A stretch of DNA of 64,000 bases from Ypsolopha sequella (Eukaryota; Arthropoda; Insecta; Lepidoptera; Ypsolophidae). A model generated the notes under the pieces. It saw only the letters and a program-made list of their open reading frames with translations. It was not told where the DNA came from and made no database searches. How positions within the stretch are numbered: the first letter of the stretch is position 1; every line of letters begins with the position of its first letter. The position numbers were made by a program, and so were the translations under genes. Shown here one piece after another: positions 19,162 to 31,000 of the stretch. The stretch covers positions 744,001 through 808,000 of the forward strand of contig OW203983.1 in the NCBI GenBank assembly GCA_934047225.1. Direction: 5' to 3'.

Positions 19162-22100
19162 AACGAGCGCAGTTTTGTATCTTTCTATTTATTCAAGCTG
19201 ATAGTTGTTGGATTAGTTTGGACACCGGCAATGGTAATTACGATATGGCAGAAATACTATGCCTTTTACGATCCAACGTTTAATTACACGATGAATCCTA
19301 ACTATCCTGTAAGTAAAGATCTATCTACGTTAAACTGTTACTGTTAATAATATAATAAAATAACATTCTGCGCGCCTTTCACTGCACCATTTTTCAGTAC
19401 TTTATGTCATGTCAAAGGGGTACGCTGCAAAAACAGCGCTGTTCGGAACCTCGTTTTCCAACAACATACGCTGATCGCGTACTTCCTTTTACCTTGGAAA
19501 AGCTACCACCTGTTATATTAGTTTAGGTTAGTTGAAATGAGTTTTTTGTAAATATTTTTATCTCTTTTAATATTGTTATTCTTGTGTTCTTTTTCTCAAG
19601 CTTTTTTTTTGTAATAAATCTTTTTTATTCTTTATTCTTTATTAGTCCCCCAGATATAAGGCCAGTCCGTAAATCTAACATTGTATTTTTCAAACATAAT
19701 TTTGCTGGCTGTATTAAGTAACGATATCTGTACATTCCCTCTATACCTACCATTCAAATAAAACGCGCGCACGCAGCCTTATGGCCACCATCTTGAAATT
19801 AACTCCATTAAGGCGATACGTAAAAGTTTTAGCGTCTCTGTTACTCCATACTCCATATGTAAAAACCCTCAGTGCGAGTGGGACAGATTCGTGGAAAAGT
19901 AGCAAAAAGTCGGTTTTTTATAAAAAAAATGTACTAAGCTATTTTGTCAAAAAGATTTTCAAGGAGACTTTACAAATAGATAATATCCACGTTTTGAATG
20001 TTTCACAATGAAATTAGTTGGGATTTCAGAATTACAGGAAAAAATAAAACAATTAAGAGGTCTTTTCGGAATTAAATTCTATCGAGAAAATTTCATCCAA
20101 TCGCGTTTTCCTTCAGTGAGAATCTTAATCAAATACTCAGTAACATTTACTCAAAAATGAAATACGTAGATAACGTTACACTGGAGTAAATGGATTCGGA
20201 AAAAAAAACTTTTTTTTTTTGGTATCGCCATAATGCCTTGCGTTCCTGTTCACCTTTTCTCATAATAAATATGCCGTTTGATTTTGACATTTCTCTTTTT
20301 CAGGTTGTCAGGATAATGTTCTTCAGCGCTATTACACTGTACTTTCTCTATTTGATCATTTTGATAGTAAAAGCTTATAGTGATCTACGGAATATGCCTT
20401 TCTTTGGTAAGAATTTTATAAACGGCTGACGTCGTCGAATTGTGTTTCGCTAGCTTGTTATTTATATAAAACCTCATTAATTTCACTTGGTATTGCAATT
20501 TATCAGAACTCGCACGAACGATACCGACTGATTTTGTTACTAATATTTCTAGGTAGGTACCTACTGAATGAATGACGACTAAATGAATGGAGGCTTTTTA
20601 TTTTGTAAGAGTTTATTGGAACGAAGCATTGACGTTTTTTATGTATCGCACGTTATACTCCAGACGCTTGGCTGATGAGGACTAGACCGAAAAGTGTAAC
20701 ATTTCTACCCTTACGTTTTCATAATATCTCTTTCATACACTTCTTTATCGATAACGCTTCTTACCGCGTTTCATAGTACGGGGTGGGGTGATCGACGCGA
20801 CGCGCGGTGTCTTGCGCATCAGTATCCAAAGGAACTTCGTTCCAACTGGGTGTCCTACAACACCTCTCGACTCTTTATTTGACTGTCTTTTGTTATCTTC
20901 ATTTTATTTCCCAACATACGTATCACTAGGGATAGGTTTCCACCTGGGAAAATTACCGGAAAGTTTCCGTGAAAACACCCGTTTGGGAAAATATTCGGGT
21001 GTTTTCATTTTGACATTTTGTTTTAATATATTTTGAAATAAAAGCTATCCACCATGGCAAATAAGTAGACTTGCCGTATTGTAGCTAAATGACAAAAAGT
21101 TAAGTTAAAGTATTGGAACGAAGTTCCTTTGGATACCGATGCGCAAGACACCGCCACGTCGCGTCGATCACCCCACCCCGTACTATGAAACGCGGTAAGA
21201 AGCGTTATCGATAAAGAAGTGTATGAAAGAGATATTATGAAAACGTAAGGGTTGAAATGTTATACAATTTGATACCCATATTGTATTTTTAGGCAAATAT
21301 TTTTTATTTTTCTCACTTTTGTTTTAGAAATACAATAGTCTTATTTATAAACCGAAAACTTAAAATATATTCTTCAATACTTGTAAAATTACCCAATTTA
21401 AATTGTTAATATAGTTAAAATACGAGGAAACGGAAGCTCTGTTAAAAAAAATATCATAAATTAAATGAAATGATCGCTCATTCCTGTATTCTTACTTGCT
21501 TCACGAATATATTCAAAATTATTATACACACTAAGTCACACTTATACACTTATCACTCACAATACACTCACACACGCACCCTTTTAGTCTTAATTACATA
21601 TATTTTTCTTTTGTTCCAACAGCATCTCTGTTGGATCTTGGTTTTATTTGTTGAACAAGATAAATTGTAAAGATCTTCCGGGAGGAATCCCAGAACCTCA
21701 GGTTACCTTTAACTTAAACCAGGGTCTCATTATATCTTAGTTGATATAAATGGTTTAATAAATAAAACTTTTTTTTTTCACGATATCCCGTAATACAACG
21801 TCTTCTATCCTGGGTCTGTTCCTCAATCTGATTGATTTGATCCGCATTACTGACCATACATCGATATTTTAAATCATCTGGCCATAAATAGATGAAGGAT
21901 GAATAGCCACAGTGACTCTCCACGTCCTTGTTTAACTTCCCTAAAGATGTTAAATAATTCCGAATATGCCCAGTTTGTTAATCCTTGTGCATGTAGGTAC
22001 TGGAACTCGCGTAGACATTACTGGGCCTGAACAAGATGACCCCTCACGCCAAACAAATATGGACGTTGACAAGTCATTCCCCAAAACTCTATCATAAGCA

Positions 22101-23353
22101 CTATCTAAATGCACAAACCCACAATATTCCTTCTAGTATACTGAAAGAAGTTTTTTAGACACAATTTACAAAAAATACCAAATCCATGCACCCTATATAA
22201 ATCTGATAAATCCCACTTTCACATCACGGATTTTTTCTTCTGTTTCATCCATGACTCTTCCAAATCTTCTAATATCTTACTTGTATATTTGTATCTGGAG
22301 GAGTCATCTCTGATACAACTTACAATCTTATACGATAATCCTTCCCGCAGTCTAGGTTTTTTCCTTCCTTATTAGCAGTTAACACATATTTACCAATCTA
22401 TTACCACATTCACTCTCTTAGTGTCTCTAATTTTTCCCAGAGTTGTATAACCTAATTCCAAAATATCCTACTGTTGTTCGAAAATGATAAGACAATCTCG
22501 GATCTCACTTTTTTTTCCACTTTCTTTTTTAAAACATTAATATATATATATTTAATCCTTTCTATGTCCATAGTTAAAACAATTGCTGAATGTACTCTCT
22601 TATTACCGTGCAACCACGCTTGTGACGATAATTTTTTTTCACCGCCATTCTTATTTGTCTAATCCTGCAATCTTTTGACTCTTATTCGATTCGATCCAAC
22701 ATAGTTGTGGTCAATTGCGAACGATAAATAACTCCATCGCTTGAACCGGACATATACCTACATAGTTCATAAACAGATCCGTACCTACGTACGTACGCGC
22801 CTCAATAAACCCTTGTACAACATCAGACGATCTACCATCCTATATGCATTGCTCTGCCTCGTATTCAAGTGCATTGCCTTATCACTAAACGTATAGTGTT
22901 AGTCATTGAAAAGATCCGCTCCAAAATCGAAACAATATTAAACAGGTTAAAATCCCCCAACAATAAGATCTCATTTATCATTGCGTTTTATTTCTATTTG
23001 TATTTATATTCTCCTGGAGGTGGACCCATTCATGGTAAGAGCCTAAATGATATTATGTCAGTTTTTGACTAAAAGCTATCTCTAACCTTCCATTGATTCC
23101 TCCAAAACCGTCATTCGCAGCAGGAATTTACTGTGCACAAATGTTTATTGACTTTTGTAGAAATATCTACTGCAAGCTCAACAATCAAATATGGATGTAA
23201 ATAAATACCACTATTTTTTCAGAAACAACCATAATAAAACACAATCCTGCCTTCTCAATGATCAATGACTCAGACGAAGAGGTGATCTATGGATCTGATG
23301 AGGAAAGCCACCGCCCACTAAACTCCCACCACAGAACCAATGAGGACATATAA
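19162..23353 (+). CDS. TMEM181-like multi-pass membrane protein (partial; exons)
   Basis: Three clear exons and one tentative one. Exon A 19162-19308 (acceptor TTTCGCAG, donor GTAAGT, phase 0) encodes SFYLFKLIVVGLVWTPAMVI and TIWQKYYAFYDPTFNY. Exon B 20304-20406 (acceptor TTTTTCAG, donor GTAAGA) encodes IMFFSAITLYFLYLIILIVK and AYSDLRNMPFF. A tentative exon at 22968-23034 ends ...YSPGGGPIH with GTAAGA and is phase-compatible with the last exon, 23223-23353 (ETTIIKHNPAFSMINDSDEE, VIYGSDEES, ...TNEDI stop). The order and motifs match the C-terminal half of TMEM181 (GPR178), a Wntless-related seven-helix protein. The family's next transmembrane stretch (after ...MPFFD) should lie between 20407 and 22967, but I could not find it: it may be diverged, deleted or displaced by the fold-back element at 20694. 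Upstream exons are not seen either. Confidence 0.72.
20694..21265. mobile_element. Fold-back MITE with about 155-bp inverted repeats
   Basis: The left arm, GTGTAACATTTCTACCCTTA through GCATCAGTATCCAAAGGAAC, returns in reverse complement at 21113-21265 (GGAACGAAGTTCCTTTGGAT ... GGGTTGAAATGTTATAC) at over 90% identity by eye. The 260-bp centre has no coding potential. It is a non-autonomous element inside an intron of the TMEM181-like gene. Confidence 0.85.
21266..22967. other. AT-rich intron sequence
   Basis: No coding segment could be supported. CTTTTGTTCCAACAG at 21610-21624 is a good splice-acceptor look-alike, but the following sequence does not resemble the missing TMEM181 part. Confidence 0.3.
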
Positions 23354-24287
23354 TTTTCTGCACCAAAAGCAAATATAAATTCTTCTAGACTGCTTTTGAT
23401 TACTGATGCCTACTACGACAACAAAGTCTTATTTCTTAATGTCGCGAAAGCTATTCAGACTTGTACATTTGGTTTATAATCTAATGAGAATGATCAAGCA
23501 ATGGTGGGGTATTTTGCCTCAGCAGCATTTGTTAGTTTTTTAAAGATATTTTTAATTTGTCTACAATATTGTAACATTCTTCTTGTTATAAAAATATAAA
23601 ATAATTAATGCAAGCTTTTGTTTTAATGTATAACTTTAATTTCGTTTCCATTTCATTAACTTAACTCTTGTTTCAACTTTCGGATTCTGGTAAAAATAAC
23701 TTAAATAAAAGCTTTTAAAAAATACATTAGCATGCATGGCTAAAATAGCGGATGTAACAAGATCATTCCGTTTTAGAAATCCAATAACTATCAAATTCAG
23801 TAAGACATGTAAGAACAATTACCTACATCTACAAACATTTCAGGTAGATTACTTTGTGCATTCTCATCTTGCATCAATGCATGTCTTGAAATTATCACAA
23901 CATACTCTTCGTAATATTATGCATTTCTACATACTTTGAAAATGAGAAATTCTTAGAAGTTGCCATTCAAATTTGTGACCTGTTACAATTAAAATAAGAT
24001 TCAATTTGGTTAGTTTCATAGGCAGTCCGCCATTTTGTAAAGTGTGTAAATTAGACCACAAAATGGCGTCTCATTCGCGAGATGCTGAAATTTTATTACT
24101 GGAATGCCTGAATTAAGCATATCAAGGAACATTTATAGACTTACTATATTCTGTCGCCATTTAAGCATACTAAGCTGATTTTTGTAAGTCAAAAATGAAT
24201 AATGCAAAGTAAACCTTAAATTTTTAATGATAAGTATAATGAATAATAAGCAATATGAACTACATTACAATTTTTTTTATACACAAT
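23354..24287. other. 3' UTR and intergenic DNA between convergent genes
   Basis: This follows the stop of the TMEM181-like gene and precedes the 3' side of the NRF1-like gene on the other strand. AAATAAAAG at 23703 is a possible polyadenylation signal. No gene is seen. Confidence 0.35.
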
Positions 24288-24650
24288 TTAATCTATAGAT
24301 ATAGTTTGAAGGTTGCTCAGACTGTGAGTAAATAGAATTACAGGGTGAGGTTGTAATATAGCAGGAAGTAGGGGCTTCTGTCGCGCGCCACAGGGCTCTG
24401 CAGGAATCGACTGTGGAGTCGCCGCCGTGCGTCGCAGGACTGCGCCCCCTCGCATCTCACACGTCACACCCGCGCGCGGGTCACAGTTTTCATTAGCACT
24501 AGGTGATTCATCGTCTGAACACAAATCAATAACTTCACACTCATTGTCACCATGCTTCAATGGGTCAGCACCCTTCACACTGTCTTCAACAACTTGTTCA
24601 GCACAGAATCCACCGATAAACTCAATATCTTCCATATTCTCAGCTCTAAC
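24288..24650 (-). other. In-frame open extension after the TAA, with a SUMO-interaction-like motif
   Basis: Directly after the TAA at 24651-24653 the same frame stays open for about 120 codons (VRAENMEDIEFIGGFC ... SNLQTISID) before the next stop. It contains ECEVIDLCSDDE at about 24516-24548: a hydrophobic V-I-D-L core with flanking acids, the classical SUMO-interacting pattern. Such a tail suits a nuclear protein, so the TAA may be a recent nonsense change, a readthrough site (context GCT TAA GTT) or a sequence error. From about 24490 on the composition is GC-rich and may be unrelated sequence. Confidence 0.45.
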
Positions 24651-25709
24651 TTAAGCTTCTTCTCTCAGTTTGTCAATGAATTCCTGCATGCTTTCTTGGG
24701 ACATTTTTTCTACATTTACAGAGATCGGTCTGCATTTGAGCAGCATAAGTTGGCCTTTCAGATCGAGTATTTCTTTGTTCCGCTGGTATGGAAAAACATA
24801 CTTCCTTTTCCAGTAGTCTATGGGTCGCCTGTATCTGATAGGGAACTGCTGATTTTTACTTTTACTTCCTATACTTTTAGTGGGAGCAGATGTATCACAG
24901 CAGTATCTCTCAATACGTTCTCTTGAATAGCTACTGTTAGTGTCCTTCTGGATGTTTGCTTTAGCGTTGCGCATGTATGCAAGTGAAGAAAATGGATATG
25001 GTGGCCCACGGTCATAATTTGCAGCATTTCTTGAATGTCTTGGTTTAATATCATTTTCTTTAGAATTTGGATTTTCATCATCTTCAATAATAGGTTTTAG
25101 TTTTAAAGCAGACAAAAATTCTGGCAAGCCACCGCTAACGGTGGTAGATGGGACATCCTCATTGTTACAAAGTCTTTCATGGATTTTTAGGACATCCAAA
25201 TTGTCAAAATGACTGTCACAGTTGTCACACAGGTAAGTGTCTGTAGATTTGAGCTGGAGCTCAGCCACAGCCGAAGCAGTATCTTCAGGACTACGGTCAT
25301 AATGTAAGTTCTCATTTCTAAATGTCACCAAGAGTTTGCCGCTAGGCTTGAAATAGAGACACGTAGTATGATCAAGGTTGTCGACATACCTGAGCCTGTT
25401 TTGAGGGTAACGAGCCAACTGCGCTGAGAAGACAAGCAGGAATGCACTCTTGTGATAATCATAGCATTTCCGAACCAAACGCTTCAGCTTACTCTTCCAG
25501 TCTTTAGGCGTGTCATGGGGCTTTCTGAACGGATGCGAGAAAGGCACATCCTCAGGCCACCATGGGGGCTGAAGGATGTCTTTCACGGTATCATGACCCC
25601 AGGAACATGTTACCATGAATGTTATAAACTTCTCCAACTCCGCAGCCGTGATCTTCGACAAAGCCGTTGGGGTGCCGTTGGCAAACAGGAGAGGCAAGTT
25701 CGCGATCAT
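24651..25709 (-). CDS. NRF1/EWG-like protein with one zinc finger
   Basis: This is a 352-residue frame without introns. Residues 5-90 follow the C-terminal half of the NRF1/erect-wing DNA-binding and dimerisation domain: NLPLLFANGTPTALSKITAA aligns with that family's LPPL...GIP...MT segment, PPWWPEDVPF (48-57) with its invariant WWPED motif, and LKRLVRKCYDYH (75-86) with its NCYKQH helix. Residues 161-181 (CDNC...HERLC) are a single C2HC-type zinc finger. The C-terminal third is basic and ends KLREEA before TAA. Start choice: the only in-frame Met before the conserved segment, with TAA six codons upstream. NRF1 itself has no zinc finger and a longer N-terminal domain, so this is a divergent or partial relative, perhaps a nuclear regulator. 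The same frame stays open after the stop (next entry). Confidence 0.65.
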   Translation of the reverse strand: MIANLPLLFANGTPTALSKITAAELEKFITFMVTCSWGHDTVKDILQPPWWPEDVPFSHPFRKPHDTPKDWKSKLKRLVRKCYDYHKSAFLLVFSAQLARYPQNRLRYVDNLDHTTCLYFKPSGKLLVTFRNENLHYDRSPEDTASAVAELQLKSTDTYLCDNCDSHFDNLDVLKIHERLCNNEDVPSTTVSGGLPEFLSALKLKPIIEDDENPNSKENDIKPRHSRNAANYDRGPPYPFSSLAYMRNAKANIQKDTNSSYSRERIERYCCDTSAPTKSIGSKSKNQQFPIRYRRPIDYWKRKYVFPYQRNKEILDLKGQLMLLKCRPISVNVEKMSQESMQEFIDKLREEA

Positions 25710-26060
25710 GGTGTTCTCCGTCGATTATGGTCATCGAAGACGGAGCACAGTCAGCGCTTGCGATGTCACGATAAATGATGCCATAACGGTTATTGCATCG
25801 TAGCCCATTGTAACCACAAAAGATTGCATTTATATATCATTTAAATAATATCACTAACACGTCTTGTAGAAGAAGAAAATGCAGATTTTAACTTTGTTCT
25901 CTCACAAAAATCTCGAAAATTTTACAATAATGCGTTCATTTCATTTTTCGTACGAAGAATCGAATGAGTGAGTGAATGATAATGTAATGAATGAATATGA
26001 AAAAACGATAATGTGCAAAACGCGTAGAGCGAGCTCTACGGCAAAACGGAACGTTTGTTA
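25710..26060. other. Upstream flank of the NRF1-like gene
   Basis: It presumably carries the 5' UTR and promoter of the minus-strand gene. Other frames run through it (for example MGYDAITVMASF at 25806 down) but have stops before the conserved region. A small palindrome TAGAGCGAGCTCTA is at 26025-26038. Confidence 0.3.
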
Positions 26061-26218
26061 GGGCGTTTGTGTACTAACTGGTATTCGATTTCGTATTTGT
26101 GATTTGTCACGAACAACTTAAAAACGGATCCGAAATACCTACCTACAACTAGCAAAAAAACACGTAAAAACATGAGTACCTATGTACTAATCAAATACGA
26201 GTGAGTGCACAAACGCCC
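26061..26218. mobile_element. MITE of 158 bp
   Basis: Terminal inverted repeats GGGCGTTTGTGTACTAAC and its near complement GTGCACAAACGCCC bound a non-coding segment; internal arms also pair (TCGTATTTG / CAAATACGA). A TA-type target duplication is possible but not clear. Confidence 0.6.
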
Positions 26219-26278
26219 GTAGTGCGATGCTGAACGATGCATAAAATTCGGTTAAGATTCAGTCAAATCGATTACTAA

Positions 26279-27678
26279 CCGTGCGGTCCGAAATAGAATT
26301 ACATCGATAAAAGTTATGAATGAATTAAAGTGTGAGCGATGACTGGTCCGTAATTTGTGAGCTAGCAAACGATGTGAAAGATAGCTTACGATTCGGACCG
26401 CATTAAAACAGATATATCTTAACCATAACCTCTTACCACAGAATACAATACGATTATTTTATTTTATTTCTCAAAGTGCCGTGATTTGTGAACAAGAAGA
26501 GTTTGTAGCACTGTTCTTCAACGTAGACTCAGATAGCGACGAAAAAAATATATATGTCGGCGCAAATCATTTCTAGATGTAAACATCCGGTGATGTAACA
26601 TTGATAATGTTTCTTTTTCGCAGTTAATTATTGATTTAAATTATTAATCAGTGTGGTTTATTGTCATGTTTAGTTTCTATGATTTTTAGCATTTGAAATT
26701 ATGAGTAATTTAACCCGGAAGCTTTAAAATTATTCTTGTAATGTTGTTAGATTTTGATTTAGAAACTTTTTTATTTATTATTAATGTCAATTTACTTACA
26801 CATGTCATTTTGGATAATTTATGTGATCAAAGTTTTCAAGTCTATAAAATGTGTTTCCGGTTTATACAACCGCCATGTTTGTATTCGAGTCAGTGAGTTT
26901 CAATTATGTTCATAACATTGCTAATTTCTAGGTACAAAGCCTTGTAAATAAAATGATAATTGTCTCCATTCCACAGGTAGGCTTAGGTTTAAGTTAATTG
27001 GCCAACTTATTGTTTTTGTAATATTTTTGGAGGAAAGGAAGTGGTATTTTTGCAAACAAACAATAGGAACGTAGCTCGCTGCCGCGAAGGCAGACTTCCT
27101 TTACTCCAAACGCACATTTTTGGAGGCAGACCTTTGTGATCAGCATCGTGAACAGGTAGTACTTTTCCATTGTGCACAAATTAAAAACCTTTTTCTGCTA
27201 AAATTGTAAAATTCATTTTGTCATTACATTTCTTCAATATATATTGCGAGTTTTTCTAAATAATTCCACAGAAATATTCAAATAAAATAATGTCTAAATC
27301 AAACTGACAAGATTCTTTAAAATCAGACTCTTTTCAAGGCAAAATAGATCCTTTTGCGATATCTATAACATTTTATTTTCACATATATAAATTCTTCCTT
27401 TTTGACGAAGAGTTCCGCACGACTTTTCATTTGTTTCTCTCATGGCTGAATAAAACATATACCATGGTTTGTCTGATCTGAACTGCTGAAATAATGGAGC
27501 GAAAACAATTTTTGACATTCCATTCCGTTCAACAATCACATCGCCTCACCTCCGTCGCATGAGCCACGAAAGTCATACGAATGAATGAACGCATTTGGTT
27601 CACTCATGGATTATTATCCATTAACCTCATTCATTCGTAATCGATTTTAGCGAAATAATTCTATTTCGGAACGCAGGG
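26279..27678 (+). mobile_element. TIR DNA transposon, copy 2, carrying a solo LTR
   Basis: The left end CCGTGCGGTCCGAAATAGAA and the right end (reverse complement CCCTGCGTTCCGAAATAGAA) form imperfect TIRs of about 22 bp, and CTAA flanks both ends (26275-26278, 27679-27682). After removal of the LTR at 26555-27383, about 570 bp remain, the size of copy 3 at 27904-28479. The frame starting FVALFFNVDSDSDE is cut by the LTR. Confidence 0.75.
26555..27383 (+). mobile_element. Solo LTR inside TIR transposon copy 2
   Basis: The 829-bp sequence from TGTCGGCG to TTTTCACA matches the LTR at 16840-17682 over its length. It is flanked by TATA on both sides (26551-26554, 27384-27387), which fits a 4-bp target duplication. 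Internal retrotransposon sequence is absent, as after recombination between two LTRs. Confidence 0.75.
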
Positions 27679-27903
27679 CTAATCGGCCATGCACCTAATG
27701 ACTTTTTTTTTTCTAAATGGCGGACCACCCATCTCATGTCAAAAACAGCTGGAGCGTTTGTTATTGCCACAGAATAAGGAATACAAATCGAAGCCTGGCT
27801 AAAATAAGAACTGGGCATTAGCCATTGTACTCATCTAACGTAAATTACTCCTGTGTACGAGTGAATGAAACGACGGACCGCACTTACTTTATATTTTTTC
27901 CTG

Positions 27904-28479
27904 CCGTGCGGTCCGAAATAGAATTACATCGATAAAAGCTATGAATTAATTAAAGTGTGAGCGATGACTGGTCCTTAATTTGTGAGCTAGCAAACGATGT
28001 GAAAGATAGCTTATGATTCGGACCGCATTAAAAAAGATACATCTTAACCATAACCTCTTACCACAGAATACAATACGATTATTTTATTTTATTTCGTCAA
28101 AGTGCCATGATTCGTGATGGAACAAGAAGAGTTTGTAGCACTGTTCTTCAACGTAGACTCAGATAGTGACAAAAAAAATATTTAAATATAAATTCTTCCT
28201 TTTCGACGAAGAGTTCCACATGACTTTTAATTTGTTTCTCTCATGACCGAATAAAACATATACCATGGTTCATCTGATCTGAACTGCTGAAATAATGGAG
28301 CGAAAACAATTTTTGACATTCCATTCCGTTCATCGCTCACATCGCCTCACCTCCGTCGCATGAGACACGAAAGTCATACGAATGAATGAACGCATTTGCT
28401 TTACTCATGGATTATTAGCCATTCACCTCATTCATTCGTAATCGATTTTAGCGAAATAATTCTATTTCGGAACGCAGGG
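27904..28479 (+). mobile_element. TIR DNA transposon, copy 3 (uninterrupted)
   Basis: The same TIRs as copy 2 bound 576 bp, with CTG on both sides (27901-27903, 28480-28482). The acidic MEQEEFVALF frame starts at 28117 and runs straight into AATATTTAAATATAAATTC, so this copy shows the empty LTR target site. It is too short to encode a transposase and is non-autonomous. Confidence 0.75.
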
Positions 28480-29118
28480 CTGGTGTGTCACTAGATTGAG
28501 GGCCTGTTTCACCACTTCCAGGGCCTCAATTCCGGGCTCGAAGGAAAAATCCCGACTATGGAGATGAATCCCCGTTTCAAATCTCCGCATCAATGTCCGC
28601 TCGAAATCTCAAGACTACGAAAAAACCCTATTCTTGTAGACCATGGAGATGGATTAGCAACGGAGAAGATAATTTCGTCTTATAGACGTTCCGTTTTTAC
28701 AGATTCATTTTGAATATAATCGATTGTCTTATTTTTCTTTTTTTAAGTAAAAATAATACGTGTTTCATTTAACAAATCTAAGCAAACACATTACGATCAA
28801 GAATATTTTAGCATATTGTGGTTCTATAACTGTCTTTTTTTATAATAACTGAAAACAGTAAATAAAAATTAGCGTGAATCGAAACGCATTGCGCGTGAGT
28901 TTGTGTTTATTTTATCCTGAAGCGCTAGTTTGCTTTATGCAAATGTGTTGAGCAAGTTCACATCACAGCATACTTTTAAATAAAGCGCTTTCAGCGCTGC
29001 TGTTGTACATAGACTCCTTAGCGTTCTGTCAAATCTCCTACATTTTATTATTTTAAAGTCGAAATAAATTCATAATTTTACAAGAATGCCTCGAATGTCC
29101 GGCGTTTAGTTGTAAAAC

Positions 29119-30320
29119 CAAGGAGTACTGACGAAAAATTAAAAAAGCTGTGGGTCAAGGCATTACGTCTCAAAAATTGGAATCCTGGTTCATCTGCCAG
29201 GTTATGTCGGAATCACTTTAAACCGGATGATTATTATGATGAAGGTAAACATACTGGTAAGTTACTCCTACTAATATTGTTAAACTTTAAAAAATTACAT
29301 AAATAAGTTAAATAATTAAACTTCTTGGGAGAACCATCATTGTACCTACCTCCCTTGACACGAGTTCCTTTTGGGGTGGCGTAATACATGCATTAACTTG
29401 CTCACCTTTTTTATTCGCGCATCTATAAATTATGGCTGTCATGGACTAAGTAATGCTTTTAATTATACATTTTGAAGCATGTAGGTAAATGATTTCAATA
29501 TCTATATGACAACTAGCTGAACCTCAAGCTAAACCTATCCCGGTTCAGAGCTCGTCACATTTTATTCTGCGTTTCTATACTGCAATGATATCATGTTAAT
29601 AAATTTTCTTCAGTACTCAGATAAGTGTGCTTCATTAGTTTTGTTTTGCATTGTTTTAGGTTTGAAACGGGAACGTAAGAACTTGAAGAAAGGTGCTGTT
29701 TACAAAACCTGCAAGTCCAACCTCGAAACGAAAACTTAGGTATGATGCACGATGTGCGAAAAACGAAGTAGCAACAGACTGGAATCCATCTAACCAAGAA
29801 CAAATTATTTTTGATGGTTCTGACTTCTCTTCAGAAATAGTAATTGAAGCAACTGTCGAAGTAAATACGGATTGTGCTGGCACAGAGTTTCCTGTACAAA
29901 AACCAAGTAATACATTGGCTCAGCAGGCTTCCTGGAGCACATACAAGCACAGTAATACTTTGAAAGTAGTAGTTGGAGCTACACCTGGAGGGTTGTTGTC
30001 ATACTGCTCTCTGCATACGGTGGATCTACAAGTGACAGACGGACAATAGAACGCAGTGACCTACTTGTAAAATGTGAATCAGGAGAAACTATTCTGGCTG
30101 ACCGTGGGTGGATTTAACATGCAAGACATCTTCGTTGCAAACAAACAATGTGACAGTTAACATACCTGCATTCCTGAAAGGTAAAAGTCAGTTAAAATGC
30201 TTAACTGTACTCCATGACAGAAAACTTGCTAGTAAACGAGTTCACATCGAAAGGTTGATTGGTCTTACTAAGACATACAAGATTTTAAAGAGTGACCTGA
30301 CTATAGTTATATTCAATTAG
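29119..30320 (+). pseudogene. ISL2EU transposase remnant (THAP + DDE domain)
   Basis: The THAP part at 29119-29246 reads STDEKLKKLWVKALRLKNW and ARLCRNHFKPDDYYDEG, with the second Cys-His pair intact; the first Cys pair lies upstream in another frame (CPAFSC). After an intron-like gap the DDE_Tnp_4 domain follows: EVNTDCAGTEFPVQKPS (first catalytic Asp), WSTYKHSNTLKVVVGATPGG, then frameshifts, SGETILADRG (second Asp, about 30096), GFNMQDIF, VNIPAFLKGKSQLKC and KRVHIERLIGLTK (catalytic Glu, about 30249). The three acidic residues survive in three different frames, so no active protein can be made. Confidence 0.85.
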
Positions 30321-30599
30321 CAAGTAAAATATTTTTTGTTTGTTTCTTGTGCTCTAATTTTAGAGAATGCATAGTTAACATTAATAAATAAATGAGTAAA
30401 ACACTGGATTGTTGTTTAATTTTTATTGATTATGTCATAATTTTTGTTAACATTAATAAATAAATAAGTAAAGCACTGTATTGTGGTTCAATTTTTAATG
30501 ATTATGTCATAATTTTTATACAAATATGTATCTAAAATGATGGGTTTAAAATAATGATTATAAAAAGCACAACACTATCCACCATGGCCTCAATAAATT

Positions 30600-31000
30600 T
30601 ATCATTTCTTTTTATCTCAATTACAGCCAAATGTGAAAGTGTATACACCCAACACTATACAATATTGCCGTTTGGTACAAAATAGTTTATCCTGTATTTG
30701 TCTGTAATGTGGATGAATTTTCTTTAATGTAATTTCTCCATCCACATATCCAAAAAATGGAACATTTGTAGGGTTTATCTCTCGATATTTAGCACTATAT
30801 GGACATTACACTTCCAATACACCATTGGCACCTAAAATACCATCTGCTGAAGCACCAAGAAATGGGTGAGTTTCCAATAGAAATATGCCCCACTTAACTA
30901 CACTTCTTATGGTAAACATTTCTTCAAATCGTTTGATAGCAAAGGGCTCCTGTATATTTCCATGCATAGTAGCTTTAGAGTGAAAATGCTTCGTTGACAT
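30600..31000 (-). pseudogene. YqaJ-type exonuclease of the ISL2EU element
   Basis: On the minus strand from 31000: GNIQEPFAIKRFEEMFTI, then THPFLGASADGILGANGVLE, then V-stop-CPYSAKYREIN, then PFFGYVDGEITLKKIHPHYR and QIQDKL. These are the YqaJ viral-recombinase/exonuclease motifs. The catalytic Asp (in ASADG) and Glu (in LEV) are present, but the codon where the invariant Lys of E-x-K belongs is TAA, so the nuclease is inactivated exactly at its catalytic lysine. The gene is convergent with the transposase. Confidence 0.82.
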
